A stretch of 64,000 nucleotides of DNA from Seminavis robusta. Taxonomy: Eukaryota > Bacillariophyta > Bacillariophyceae > Naviculales > Naviculaceae. Within the stretch, counting starts at the first letter, position 1. Every line of letters starts with the position of its first letter. Shown here piece by piece: positions 50,769 through 61,163 of this stretch. Position numbers and translations under genes: made by a program. The notes beneath the pieces are model-generated. The model had not been told where the DNA came from and made no database searches. It saw only the letters and a list, made by a program, of their open reading frames with translations. The stretch spans positions 1-64,000 of the forward strand of contig CAICTM010000242.1 in NCBI GenBank assembly GCA_903772945.1. Direction: 5' to 3'.

Positions 50769-51336
50769 GGTATCTTGGAGGTTGTGTTTGGCTGTTTGAT
50801 GAAGTAAGTGAGCTCTTGGAGCTCCCGCGGCCACGTTTCAAATAGTGCCCCACGTTTCACACTTTCTATTGCGTAGCAATGGCCTGCCAACCTTGCGCAA
50901 TACGAAACGATGACATGCATTGATTGCGGCACCTGCCGTAGGCTCCCAATTAGGCCTTGCACGCAGCGTCAAAATATCAATGAAGCTATTGTCAGCCACC
51001 ACCCAAGGAACAGTTGTCTCTTTTTTCAAACACCCCAGTTCGTGAAACCGGCATCCTTTAGTGTGATGGCTGATTCCTTCTCACTGATCAGCTCCGCCCG
51101 TGTTGGTCATGGAGTTCTCTTGGGAGAGTTCGTCCTGGTGTAAGCCTCGCGTAACTAGTCTGGACGAGATGCGGGTCCTGATGTTGATCTGCATGTACGG
51201 TAGGCCTTGGATACGAGGCTGGTGTTGCAGCAGGCGTATGTCCTGGAGTACGTTTCTTCATGATAGACCACGTGTGAGACATGATGATGTAGCCAGCTCC
51301 TGCCTGAAACTCACGGTTCCTGGGCCAAGACTCCTT

Positions 51337-51416
51337 GCAACTACCTAGAGTAGCTTCTAGATCCACGTGTTGGTCTGCAACTACCTAGAGTAGATTCTAG
51401 ATCGACGTGTTGGTCT
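51337..51416. repeat. 40-bp tandem duplication
   Basis: GCAACTACCTAGAGTAG... at 51337-51376 is repeated at 51377-51416 with two base differences, so it is a recent event. Confidence 0.9.
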
Positions 51417-52070
51417 GGGTGAAGGCCCGCTGTAGGTCTTGGAGGGGGCCCAGTTGTTGTGTCAGACTCAGGTCCAACAGTGAGGACTTCTTTGTACCGG
51501 TATGTAAAGGAAATATCTTTGGCTGGGGCCAGTCATCTCTTGGACCAGGGACCTACCACCAGTTTTGGGAAGGCTTTTCTGACACCTTTTATAGTCCCCG
51601 TTCCGTCACCTTGATACACTCATTGGCTCCATGGTTGCACACACTTGTACCGTTATGGGTACCGGTATCCCGGTGGCAGTCTCCACCATCCTTTGGAAGC
51701 AGTGCCGTATTAATGATTAATAGTGCTATTAATAGTGGCATGGTACATGGTACCGGTACCATCTATTCACCATCCTGCTGCTGATCTTGGGGTTGACCCA
51801 GTTGTTTGGCCGGACTCGGGTCCAGGAAAGAGGACTGGTGTGTATAGTACTAGTATCTCCAGGGCCATCTCTTGGAGCAGGTATCTACCACAGTCACCAG
51901 CTCTGGGCAGGCTCTTTGGCACCTTTTATAGTACCTGTTCCGTGACTTTCTTACTACTGGCAACATGCATACCCATTGGCTCCATGGTTACACACACACA
52001 GATCATAGTACGGTAGCTAATTTGCACCGGCTTGTTCCGGTATCGGTATCCCGGAGTCGAGTCAGTCTGA
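51405..52070. repeat. Diverged 280-bp direct repeat pair
   Basis: The segment 51405-51680 and the segment 51780-52060 share ordered words: CCCAGTTGTT, GACTC.GGTCCA, CCATCTCTTGGA, CACCTTTTATAGT, GTTCCGT, CATTGGCTCCATGGTT and GGTATCCCGG. Non-coding, moderately old. Confidence 0.7.
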
Positions 52071-52850
52071 AACTATATGTATCTTCCGGTATCCGATGCT
52101 GTGTTCCGGTGTGCCGTGCTGCTGACTGACCTCAGAGGTGCGTGTGGCACCATAGAGGCACCGTACCTCCACCACCCTGAGCAGTGACGTAGTGCTAGCT
52201 AGCTATTAATAGTGTAAGGTTTTGTGGCATGCATGGTAGACTACTAGTGCCGCCAAGCTACCGGTAGTTTTCTCCAAGGCCCTTAGCCTTTCAATAGAGA
52301 GGTTGATCGTGCACTCCAGCCACCGCGGGAGTGAATTTTATTTGTTTTGGCCTTTAGTGGCTCGGTTCGCGACCCAACGTCCCTCCAATTCAAACTTGTA
52401 CAGTTTTAGTATCAGTTTTGGCCGAGGGATTCACTTTTTTGAAAGAAATCCAAAACATTTAAGCCGAATCTTGTTTGAAACTGGGGGTTGCTATGTGTAT
52501 CGGAATGAGCTTTCCTGCCAGGCCGGTGGCGTCGCAGCTTTTGGAGATCGAGCACTTTGACCTCTTTTTTTCTTTCGCAGATCCACACGAGTAATCAGTC
52601 TTCCTTGTTCTTGTTTGTTGTGGGGCTTTTTGGCTTCTTTGGAGTTTGGAACAACAACAACAACCACATCATTCTCGACAGTGCATGGTGCCACCGCATC
52701 ATTGAGCTTGTGAACAAGTAGTCCCTTTGGACGACATTCCATTTTCGGATTTGAGAAAACTTCAAGTCCCTTTTACGAGTCGAGTCCTTCCTTATTTTCA
52801 CCATTGATGAGCTACTTGCGAGGGCACCACACCAAACAGAAACAATCAAC

Positions 52851-55412
52851 ATGAAGAGCACAGTGCGACAAACGGCAAGGCTCCTCCTCCTGCTAGGAGT
52901 ACTAGTGACAGTGCAATCATCCCATGGCGCCCCCACCAACCGTCACTTGGCCAACATGTCACCCAAGGAAAAGGACGTGATGGCCAACCCCATTTGTAGC
53001 GTAGAAGCACTGACGGCTGCCGATATCTCAGGGAATGACTTTATCAGTCGCGCCGAATACGTGAATCTCTTGTTGGACTTGGCACCCGCCGATTGTCACA
53101 TTATCGACATGTGGTTGAACGATCAACCGCTCAAGCAAACCTTTGAAAAGTTGTCTTGTTTGTGTCATGAATTCGGTGGCATTGACGGAGAAAACAACTG
53201 TTGTCTACAAGCCGTCAATGTCCCCATGCTGGCCGCCTTTGCCACTCCCAATTCCTACTATCCCGAGGAGTACGCCGCCACTGCCTGTGCCATGATTGAT
53301 CAAGTACTGGTCCAACAGTGTCCGTCTACGCTTCGGCCGACTCTGTCACCGACCAGTTCACCCACCAAATCACCCAAAACAACGACCACAACGAATCCTC
53401 CGACGCCAGCTGTCAACAATGGACTTGGACTTTCCGTAACGACGTTTGAAACGATTTCACCATCCGCCTTGCCGACCACAGCACCGACACCCGATGATAC
53501 ATTGGAAATGACAGAAGCAGGAGAACTGGTGGAAGTCGTCATTGAAGGTGGTGAGGTGACAACCACTACCAACGTTGGAGAAGACGACCAAGAGACCACC
53601 AACCTTGGAGAAGAAGAGGACGAAGAAGAAACACCAGTAGAACCACCACCGGAGGAGGAGGAAACATTGATTGATGAAGCTGGCAGTAACGACAATGATT
53701 CCAGCGAAGAGTTATTACCCGAACCTTCTTCTCCAGCTCCAAAAGAAGATTCGGTAGAGGAACTTCCCACAGAGGATGTTGGCCCGTCATCTGGTCTCAC
53801 AGAGACAGGCAGCATGCCAGCCCAGCAGGAAGATATTGCTCGGCAAACGGCCAAAGAGACACCGGTTGGAATCATTCTGGCCGTACTACTTGTCATTACG
53901 TTTATGATTACCCTTGGGCTATTCGCCATGTGGGGCACCAAACGGGGCTACATGGAGAACCCCTGGAAGAAACCCACGGAAATGACCGTCAACACCGCTT
54001 CCAGCGGGGATGATATGGAGACACCTCGACGCAGCAACACCCGGCGCTCGCAGTCGTTTAGCAGTGATGAGGAAGATGCATTATCGGATGACGACGACGA
54101 CGATGATGATGATGATGTCGAAGTGGGAAAACGCCGCAGTAAGAAGGGCCAAAGCAACAATAATGGCATTGTTCGCGCCGAGTTTCAAGATGACCTGTCC
54201 GTATGGGGTCGACGAAAGCGAAGGCGGCAAGAGCGCAAACAACGGCGCGAAGAACGTCAGCGACAGTCGCTGGAACAGAATCCCCCACAGCATCAAAACA
54301 CCATCACTACGATTCTGTCCACGCTCGAATTTGATCTGAGCGGAGGGTCGTTGGCGGGCATAGCCAATGGTCCCTTGCGACCCAGCTCTACCAAGTCGAT
54401 GGGATCCATGCGCTCTGGGGCTGGGTCGGTCATGACTCCCAAGGAGAACATGGTCGATATCTTTGATGACAAAAGTGATACGTCGTCCTTTGATGGATCG
54501 CCTCATCACTTGGATGGTCCCATGCCTGTGGAAACGTCCATTGAAGATTGGTTGGACCATCTACAATGCAAGAGTCGAATCAATGCCGATGGGTCCATCG
54601 TCCATGATGATCGCAGTGTCATGTCCCACCTGAGCGTAACCTCCAAGCGCAGCACGACTTCCTCGAGAAGGTCGACCTCCATGTCACCCGACAAGAAGCT
54701 GTCACGACAACCAGGGGACCCGGTGCTCCAAGAATGGCATTCACAACGGCAACAGTTGAACGCCGCCAATTCTATTCAACGATTAGGCTACAACAAGTTC
54801 TCGGCGCCCGCTTCCAAGTCTTCCGGCCTCGCGCCATACAATGCGGACTCTTCTCGATCTCAATCTCCTCAACGGTCGGGGCATCGCTCCATTGGATCTG
54901 CATCCTCCTACTCTCCTAACCAATCTCCAAAACCGACCTATCTGTTGAGTAGCGTGTCCTTCTCACCATCGTCTTCCCCCAAGAGAAACTACGGCGCGGA
55001 CACTTGTCGTTCTGAGCCCGCTTCTCCAGTAAACAACAATGTGCTTGTCTTGCAGGAGACACTCATCATTGAGCCTGGATCACGTGCAGACCAACAACAT
55101 GCCGCCGAAACTAAGGACTCGGATTCTCCCCTGTATTCAGTCAAGCGTGTGTCCGTCACAAAACAAGTTCCTTCATCCGGCGAGTGGAATCCTCTTCAAC
55201 TGGATTTGCCAGTAGAACACACGCATCATCCCACCGACAGAAACCCTGCAGCAGCAGCCCCACGACTGTCGCCAGACTCGCGAGAGTTTTACGAAACTGT
55301 GCTGCGAATGGAACCGTCCGAGGAAGACGACGAGGAGAGCAGAGGCAATGCGTTTGCCTTTGAGGCTGCACGGCCTCGAAACACACCAGCACCAGAGAGA
55401 TATCTGGTTTAG
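52851..55412 (+). CDS. Single-pass surface protein with Asp/Ser-rich tail
   Basis: 853 residues. Signal peptide at 1-26 (LLLLLGVLVTVQSSHG). Lumenal domain at about 40-160 with six or more Cys and an EF-hand-like DISGNDFISRAEYVNLL. A Pro-Thr-Ser stalk (TLSPTSSPTKSP) and an acidic stretch (170-335) follow. One membrane helix lies at about 341-361 (VGIILAVLLVITFMITLGLF). The cytoplasmic tail of 490 residues has an Asp run (about residues 411-421), a basic patch (RRKRRRQERKQRREERQRQ) and many SxSP and RSxS words. The lumenal module with a PT stalk is a recurrent diatom design. A wall- or valve-linked receptor or anchor is possible; no enzyme motif. Codon use is uniform and no intron is needed. 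Confidence 0.78.
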   Translation: MKSTVRQTARLLLLLGVLVTVQSSHGAPTNRHLANMSPKEKDVMANPICSVEALTAADISGNDFISRAEYVNLLLDLAPADCHIIDMWLNDQPLKQTFEKLSCLCHEFGGIDGENNCCLQAVNVPMLAAFATPNSYYPEEYAATACAMIDQVLVQQCPSTLRPTLSPTSSPTKSPKTTTTTNPPTPAVNNGLGLSVTTFETISPSALPTTAPTPDDTLEMTEAGELVEVVIEGGEVTTTTNVGEDDQETTNLGEEEDEEETPVEPPPEEEETLIDEAGSNDNDSSEELLPEPSSPAPKEDSVEELPTEDVGPSSGLTETGSMPAQQEDIARQTAKETPVGIILAVLLVITFMITLGLFAMWGTKRGYMENPWKKPTEMTVNTASSGDDMETPRRSNTRRSQSFSSDEEDALSDDDDDDDDDDVEVGKRRSKKGQSNNNGIVRAEFQDDLSVWGRRKRRRQERKQRREERQRQSLEQNPPQHQNTITTILSTLEFDLSGGSLAGIANGPLRPSSTKSMGSMRSGAGSVMTPKENMVDIFDDKSDTSSFDGSPHHLDGPMPVETSIEDWLDHLQCKSRINADGSIVHDDRSVMSHLSVTSKRSTTSSRRSTSMSPDKKLSRQPGDPVLQEWHSQRQQLNAANSIQRLGYNKFSAPASKSSGLAPYNADSSRSQSPQRSGHRSIGSASSYSPNQSPKPTYLLSSVSFSPSSSPKRNYGADTCRSEPASPVNNNVLVLQETLIIEPGSRADQQHAAETKDSDSPLYSVKRVSVTKQVPSSGEWNPLQLDLPVEHTHHPTDRNPAAAAPRLSPDSREFYETVLRMEPSEEDDEESRGNAFAFEAARPRNTPAPERYLV

Positions 55413-55837
55413 ATTTCCACTGGGGAGGTCCACACAGAATGCTGCTAATGGGTAGTGGTGGTGTGCCCCTGTCTCTTTTTGCTCGGTTGCAAACGATGTG
55501 CACTTTTAAAACTTTTCTACTAGTCCTATTTTGTTTAAATCATCCGATGAACTAGCTACCTGGTAGTCTGCTGTAGCTGGAAAGATCTCTCTACTGCTAC
55601 CGGTTTGCATGTGGGCGGGACTCTCGTAGAGTGGAACTGGTGTTAGGTGTTATCCAGATTTGACCACAACATGCTCCCTTGCTTAAGGGCTTCCCACAAG
55701 ACAGTATACAAGGGTGGATTAGAGCCTACTAGTCTAGCTAGTAGAGGTAGACATCACCGTTTCAAAAAAGAATGCAACCTTTTGTTTTCTATATTATTTC
55801 ATTTCATTAGCGATAGAGCTGGCTCGACTCCTTTGGT
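55413..55837. other. Convergent 3' flanks
   Basis: Between the surface protein and the first carbonic anhydrase gene. Contains CTAGTCTAGCTAGTAG near 55730. No gene seen. Confidence 0.35.
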
Positions 55838-57550
55838 TTAGCTCCACAGCTTTTCAAGCAAAATACCCTTGTTATCATACAGGTTGAAACTCTTGGGCAA
55901 GAAATAGTCACTGTAGCCTGGTGGAGTGTTGATTTGCACTCCTCCCAACACTGCAATCTTTCCATTTCCCGCAACTGCCCCGGCTGACTGAGCAACAATT
56001 TGCTTCATCAGGCCAGTTTGGGCATCATACAGAGCAAGTGGGAGCTCCTGCATCTTGTCACCGGCCTTCTCAAGTCTGTCCGCATATGGCATGAGCATGG
56101 AACCAACAAAGTACTGTTGGGCATCAAGGGGATCATCTGGGAGAGTAGCCTTAGCACCTCCAGCATTGACACCAGCAACATAACCAGAAGCAGCAACAGC
56201 AGATCCACAGCATGATCCACCACTGGCCTTTCCACGACGGGGGACAGTTCCGACATTTGCATCAAAGTCAATACCAACGTGGGGTCCATAGACAACAACA
56301 CAGTCACCACCATCAGGGATGTGGGATGCCATGGCACCGAAGGAGGTGGCTCCTCCAAACGGGAACCCAGCAAGTCCTCCCATGTTGAAGTTAGTGTCAA
56401 AGGAAGCAGAAAGGTCAGATTCAAGTGGTCTGTTAACCTCATCACAACACAAAGAAGTGGCAACAAGGGTCTTGCCCTCATCGTATCCTTTGTCAGCAAG
56501 CGTTGCCTTCATCTTGGCAAGGAGCTCAGCATTGGTCAATGCTCCAGGGTACTTCTCTTCAACTTGAGAGAAAGTCTTGGTTCCAGCAGTGGCACTCTTG
56601 CCCATGATCTTCTTCTCCAACTTGCCATCACTGTCATAGATATCAAAACTGAGGGGCAAAAAGTAGTCAGAAAAGCCAGGTGGCGTATTGACCTGGATTC
56701 CTCCTAGCACAGCAGTGCGGCCATTGCCAGAAACAGCACTGCCAGACTGAGCCACAATGCGCTCCATGAGATCAGTCTGGGCATCATAGAGGGCATAAGG
56801 AAGCTCAACCATCTTGTCCCTGGCAGATTCTAGGCGTTCGGCATATGGCATGAGCATAGATCCAACAAAGTATTGCTGGGCATCAAGAGCATCTGATGGG
56901 AGAGTTGCCTTGGACTCTCCGGAAAGAACACCCGCAACATACCCAGAGGCAGCCACAGCTGATCCACAGCAAGCACCTCCATTGGCGCGTCCACGGCGCT
57001 CGACAGTTCCAACATTTCCTTTGGAGTCAACACCCACATGAGGTCCGTACACGACCATACACGAACCACCATCAGGAATGTGGGATGCCATAGCACCGAA
57101 AGAGGTGGCACCTCCAAAAGGGAACCCAGCAAGACCTCCCATGTTGAAGTTTGTGTTGAACATGTCACTGAGCTCAGTTTCCAGAGGTCTGTTGACTTCA
57201 TCACAGCACAATGACGTTGCCACCAAGGTGGTCTTCTCATTGTAACCGTTGGCCTTGAGTTGCTCGCGGATAAATGTCTTCAAATCAGCATTGGTCAAGG
57301 CACCAGGGAATGCCTTGGTGGCACCTGCGAATTGCTTGGTGTCAGGAGCAACATCAGCGAACATACGGCTGCTTGCGACAGCACCCGCTGCAACTTTGAC
57401 CCTGGATTTGGTTCCTTCGAGAGCATCCACCAATTCAGGGGTGGCAGTTTCCTGCAAACGAGCACTGGCACGGCTTGCCGGTTGAGGTGCGAAGGCACCT
57501 GCCGATGGCAACACGGCAAGAAGAACGGGCAAGGTGATGGCGATTCTCAT
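55838..57550 (-). CDS. Plastid theta-type carbonic anhydrase, two LCIB domains (copy A)
   Basis: 570 residues. The signal peptide ITLPVLLAVLPSAG runs into AFAPQ, a plastid targeting signal. Two LCIB-family domains of about 250 residues follow. Domain 1 (75-320) has LCCDEVNR (Cys115/116, Asp117, Arg121), YGPHVG (His171) and ACCGSA (Cys194/195). Domain 2 (325-570) has the same at Cys368/369, Asp370, Arg374, His424 and Cys447/448. In this family the zinc is held by Cys, His, Cys, and the Asp-Arg pair completes a beta-CA-like site. Both domains keep FNMGGLAGFPFGGATSFGAM. Predicted role: CO2/bicarbonate interconversion in the plastid, part of the CO2-concentrating mechanism. It lies in tandem with copy B, 786 bp away, same strand. 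A TGACGT lies about 100 bp upstream of the ATG. Confidence 0.9.
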   Translation of the reverse strand: MRIAITLPVLLAVLPSAGAFAPQPASRASARLQETATPELVDALEGTKSRVKVAAGAVASSRMFADVAPDTKQFAGATKAFPGALTNADLKTFIREQLKANGYNEKTTLVATSLCCDEVNRPLETELSDMFNTNFNMGGLAGFPFGGATSFGAMASHIPDGGSCMVVYGPHVGVDSKGNVGTVERRGRANGGACCGSAVAASGYVAGVLSGESKATLPSDALDAQQYFVGSMLMPYAERLESARDKMVELPYALYDAQTDLMERIVAQSGSAVSGNGRTAVLGGIQVNTPPGFSDYFLPLSFDIYDSDGKLEKKIMGKSATAGTKTFSQVEEKYPGALTNAELLAKMKATLADKGYDEGKTLVATSLCCDEVNRPLESDLSASFDTNFNMGGLAGFPFGGATSFGAMASHIPDGGDCVVVYGPHVGIDFDANVGTVPRRGKASGGSCCGSAVAASGYVAGVNAGGAKATLPDDPLDAQQYFVGSMLMPYADRLEKAGDKMQELPLALYDAQTGLMKQIVAQSAGAVAGNGKIAVLGGVQINTPPGYSDYFLPKSFNLYDNKGILLEKLWS

Positions 57551-58336
57551 GGTTTCTCTGGATCAAAGATTGTGAGGGTATCTTTGTCGTCTCCGCTTTT
57601 GCCGCATTGCAGAAAGGGCGATCCTCGGAATGCGCTGAGAGAGAAAGCTATGACGTACGCGTGTGGATTCATGAAAAAAAGGAAATCCCTAATTTAATCT
57701 CAGATCAATAACAATTTTATTTGAATTTGCTGCTTTGATTGAATGGAAAGAAATACTTTGTTTATTGGAATATCGTACGATGTCGTATCACAGCGATACG
57801 AAAGGCAAGCTGGAAGCTCCGAAAATCCATCCACCAAAGCTGCCCAAAGTTTGCGCCGTGGTTCTTGCAATGCAAGCCTGACGTGTAGCAAATCGCTCCC
57901 TCAACGTCACGCTGACCTTTGGACACCGGTGAGATACCAACGGGATGCCAAAAAGGACGTCTTCAGTGCCTGGACCCTTGCTTTGCTGGCCAGATACCGC
58001 AGCCAGCAACAGCAGCTCCCTGAAGCTTGCCCTCCCCTGGCTTCCTGAAGTTTGCCGAGCAACGGTAACTGGATTCAATAGTACGGAACAAGCTTCTTCG
58101 CACGGCATGGAGCCAGGGTCTTCCTTTCTTGCCCACTTTGCCAGCTAGTAACTCCAGCTAACTACGAGCAAGGCTGCGACTCAAGGGAGAATAGAAGTAA
58201 ACAAGCGAGCAGACTAAGCGTAGACTCGAAAGTGTTTATTATGCTTTATAGTGAAAAATGTAGGTTGTTCGTGCAGAACCCGTGGCCGGCACAGACTACA
58301 ACACGGATGCTTCGCTCCTAAAAGACAATGTTTGCT
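57551..58336. promoter_or_regulatory. Upstream region of carbonic anhydrase copy A
   Basis: A TGACGT word at 57651-57656 lies about 100 bp before the start codon, and ACGTCA is at 57904-57909. Both are the CO2/cAMP-response hexamer known from the diatom pca1 promoter. Single hexamers arise by chance every few kb, so this is suggestive only. The right part is the 3' flank of copy B. Confidence 0.4.
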
Positions 58337-60037
58337 TTACAGGTCAATCTTCTCAACAAAGTTGCCCTTGTTGTCGTACATGTCGAAGCTGATAGGGAGG
58401 TAGTAGTCCTCATATCCTGGGGGAGTGTTCACTTGGACACCACCCAAGACAGCAATCTTTCCTTTTCCTGCCACTGCCCCTGCAGACTTACCAACAATCT
58501 TCTTCATCAAATCAGTCTGGGCATCATAGAGAGCATATGGCAATTCAACCATCTTAGAATCAGCCTTCTCCAATCGCTCAGCATAGGGCATGAGCATGGA
58601 GCCAACAAAGTACTGTTGGGCATCAAGGGGGTCATCTGGGAGAGTAGCTTCCTTGGACTTGTCAGCAAAGACACCAGCAACATAACCAGAAGCAGCAACA
58701 GCAGATCCACAGCAAGAACCTCCAGCGGCACGTCCCCTTCTCTCAACAGTGCCGACAGCACCAGTGGAGTCAACACCAACATGGGGCCCATAGACAACAA
58801 CACAGTCACCTCCATCTGGGATGTGGGATGCCATGGCTCCGAAAGAGGTGGCTCCTCCAAATGGGAATCCAGCAAGGCCTCCCATGTTGAAGTTGGTGTC
58901 AAAGGCAGAAGAGAGTTCAGTTTCCAGAGGACGGTTCACTTCATCACAGCACAAGGAAGTGGCAACAAGAGTCTTGCCAGCATTGTATCCCTTGCTCTTC
59001 AGGGCACTTGTCAAACGGCTAACCAACTGAGTGTTGGTGAGGGCTCCAGGGAAAGTGTCGGCGATCTTGGGGAATGCTTTGACATCAGTCTTCAACAGTC
59101 TCTTGGCCATCTTTCCTTCACTGTCGTAAAGATCAAAGCTGAGGGGCAGGAAGTAGTCGCTGTAGCCAGGCGGTGTGTTGATCTGGATTCCTCCAAGAAC
59201 AGCAGATGTTCCCTCTCCGGCAACAGCACTACCGGATTGACCAAGGATTCGTTCCATAAGGTCAGACTGGGCATCGTAGAGAGCATATGGCAGTTCCTTC
59301 ATCTTCTCACCAGCAGCCTCAAGTCTCTCAGCATAGGGCATGAGCATAGATCCAACGAAATATTGCTGGGCATCAAGAGGGCTACTGGGAAGGCTGGCTT
59401 TGGGTTCTCCACCAAGAACACCAGCAACATACCCAGAGGCGGCAACAGCAGATCCACAGCAAGCACCTCCAGCGGCACGTCCTCGTCGCTCCACAGTACC
59501 AATGTTTCCCTTGGAGTCAACACCAACATGAGGACCGTAGATAACAGCGCATGAACCGCCATCGGGGATGTGGGCTGCCATGGCACCAAAACTGGTGGCA
59601 CCTCCGAAAGGGAATCCAGCAAGTCCTCCCATGTTGAAGTTGGTGTCAAAGACATTGCAGAGGTCAGTCTCAAGAGGTCTGTTCACTTCATCACAGCACA
59701 AAGAAGTGGCAATCAATGTCTTGGACTCATCATATCCGTTGGCACGAAGAGTATCGGTCATGAAGTCAATCAATTCCGCATTTGTCATGGCACCAGGGAA
59801 AGTGCTGTCAATTTGGGGAAAAGGAGTCGAATCCGAGACTGGGATAGTGGATGGCTTGGGCGAGGGGGATGCGGCTACCTTCTTTCCACCAAAGATCCGG
59901 GACAAAATTCCCCTCTTCTCGGCAACAGCCGACAACTCTGTGACTGGGGAGCGGATGGCAGTACGTCCATTGGGCTGGACGACGAAGGCACTGGCGGCCG
60001 GCAAGAGGGCCACGGCGAAAAGGCTGGTGATCTTCAT
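58337..60037 (-). CDS. Plastid theta-type carbonic anhydrase, two LCIB domains (copy B)
   Basis: 566 residues from the ATG at 60037; 17 more open codons upstream would spoil the signal peptide. Signal LFAVALLPAASA precedes FVVQP, the ASAFAP-type plastid signal. Domain 1 (75-315): Cys114/115, Asp116, Arg120, His170, Cys193/194. Domain 2 (322-566): Cys363/364, Asp365, Arg369, His419, Cys442/443. The layout matches copy A throughout, and domain ends share VNTPPG/INTPPG-YSDYFLP. The N-terminal linker is different and Pro/Ser/Lys-rich. It is a tandem paralogue of copy A, and each gene itself is a fused domain pair, so four domains lie within 4.2 kb. Upstream lies a spaced cluster of CO2-response hexamers, which suggests induction at low CO2. 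Confidence 0.9.
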   Translation of the reverse strand: MKITSLFAVALLPAASAFVVQPNGRTAIRSPVTELSAVAEKRGILSRIFGGKKVAASPSPKPSTIPVSDSTPFPQIDSTFPGAMTNAELIDFMTDTLRANGYDESKTLIATSLCCDEVNRPLETDLCNVFDTNFNMGGLAGFPFGGATSFGAMAAHIPDGGSCAVIYGPHVGVDSKGNIGTVERRGRAAGGACCGSAVAASGYVAGVLGGEPKASLPSSPLDAQQYFVGSMLMPYAERLEAAGEKMKELPYALYDAQSDLMERILGQSGSAVAGEGTSAVLGGIQINTPPGYSDYFLPLSFDLYDSEGKMAKRLLKTDVKAFPKIADTFPGALTNTQLVSRLTSALKSKGYNAGKTLVATSLCCDEVNRPLETELSSAFDTNFNMGGLAGFPFGGATSFGAMASHIPDGGDCVVVYGPHVGVDSTGAVGTVERRGRAAGGSCCGSAVAASGYVAGVFADKSKEATLPDDPLDAQQYFVGSMLMPYAERLEKADSKMVELPYALYDAQTDLMKKIVGKSAGAVAGKGKIAVLGGVQVNTPPGYEDYYLPISFDMYDNKGNFVEKIDL

Positions 60038-60184
60038 GGTGAACTTGATGAGAGATTTTGAGAAGTGGAGCCTCCGATCCAAGTGCAAGTTGTGGGTATC
60101 TTTGCCTCAACATCACCTTCAGGCTCGTGCGTGCAATTTTCTCCTTGCTTTCTCCTACCGACCGAGCGAACGCCCAAAGCCTTC

Positions 60185-60214
60185 TGACGTTTGGCTTGAC
60201 GCCGACAGTGACGT
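60185..60214. promoter_or_regulatory. Cluster of three CO2/cAMP-response hexamers
   Basis: TGACGT at 60185-60190, TGACGC at 60197-60202 and TGACGT at 60209-60214 on the plus strand, starts exactly 12 bp apart. They lie 148-177 bp upstream of the copy B start codon. The same two hexamer types (CCRE1/CCRE2 TGACGT or its inverse, CCRE3 TGACGC) drive low-CO2 induction of Phaeodactylum pca1 through a CREB/ATF-like bZIP factor. Confidence 0.6.
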
Positions 60215-61163
60215 GTTCTCATTGTCTCTCGTGTAATATTGGAGAGAAGATTTTCACTATACAATTCCTGAAAAGAATACTTCGTCAAAGTAAATGAATA
60301 AAATAAATGGTATAATTGCAAGTATCGAATCTGTATCAGCATTTTTCTGAAGATTTATTTTCTTGCTGGTACCAGGGCTGACGCAAGAGTTACGAGGAGA
60401 AAGAAAGGTTGAAGAGGGTGACGTCCAAAGCCACAAGCAGACAACAGTAGCGCTATCCCCCAAGCTACTGCAAGCCAGCTACGGTAGAGCTGCTCTTGGG
60501 GGCTGGCTTTAGAGGTCCAATATGTAGTTTTCCGCCAGTCTGTTCTTGGCTTTGGCATTGGGCAACGTCATGCTTGTAGCCGTGGGCTTTCCTGGTCCAC
60601 AGATCATCAGGTGCTGCGTTGTCTCGAGAAAGGAAAGCAAGTGCATTTTCTGCAGCCACTTGGTTGCTACTGGTATAGCCAGGAGCTGCTGCATCTTCGC
60701 AGCAAGACTACACCTTGAGAAACTTTACTCGTGGCCAGGGCGACACACCCTGCTTTGCCTTCGAAAGCTGCAAAAAGGTCCCTGCAAATGCTAGTATAGA
60801 GGACCGAACTGCTATGGCTGAATGGGAAGCAAGGAGCCAGGAGTCTCCCTTTGGTTCATGCTACTTTGCTGTTTTGGAGGAGGAGCCATTGGATCAAACC
60901 AGGCGACTCATACTTAAATCACCATATTCTATATGCATGATTATGTACCGGTAGGTAATAAAGTTGACCACTTCCTTTCTTCCTAGCTAGTATCAAAGTC
61001 ACGGTCTCTCTCGCCAGGCAAACATGCATGACAGTAGTTTTCCGGCCTGATCTCATTCTTGTTTTTGGAGTGACCCAAATCATGGCTTGTACGTAGGGGC
61101 TCGCGGCCTCTTGCCCCACGATACTAGTACGAAGATCCTGACGATGGTTTGGTTCATTATTGT
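60215..61163. other. Spacer, about 0.95 kb
   Basis: Between the copy B promoter and the 3' end of the sulfotransferase gene. No gene seen. Confidence 0.35.

Larger units (their letters stand above)
50769..52850. other. 2.1-kb repeat-bearing spacer
   Basis: Besides the two repeats listed separately, it holds TACCGGTACC blocks (51747-51761, 52257-52266) and CTAGCTAGCTA at 52195-52204. No gene seen; minus-strand frames before 52851 are the antisense of the next leader. Confidence 0.4.

Noticed and set aside
58328-59554. 408-residue plus-strand frame with repeated GHEHGANKVLLGIKG
   Set aside because: Antisense of the carbonic anhydrase copy B; its repeats only mirror the two domains.
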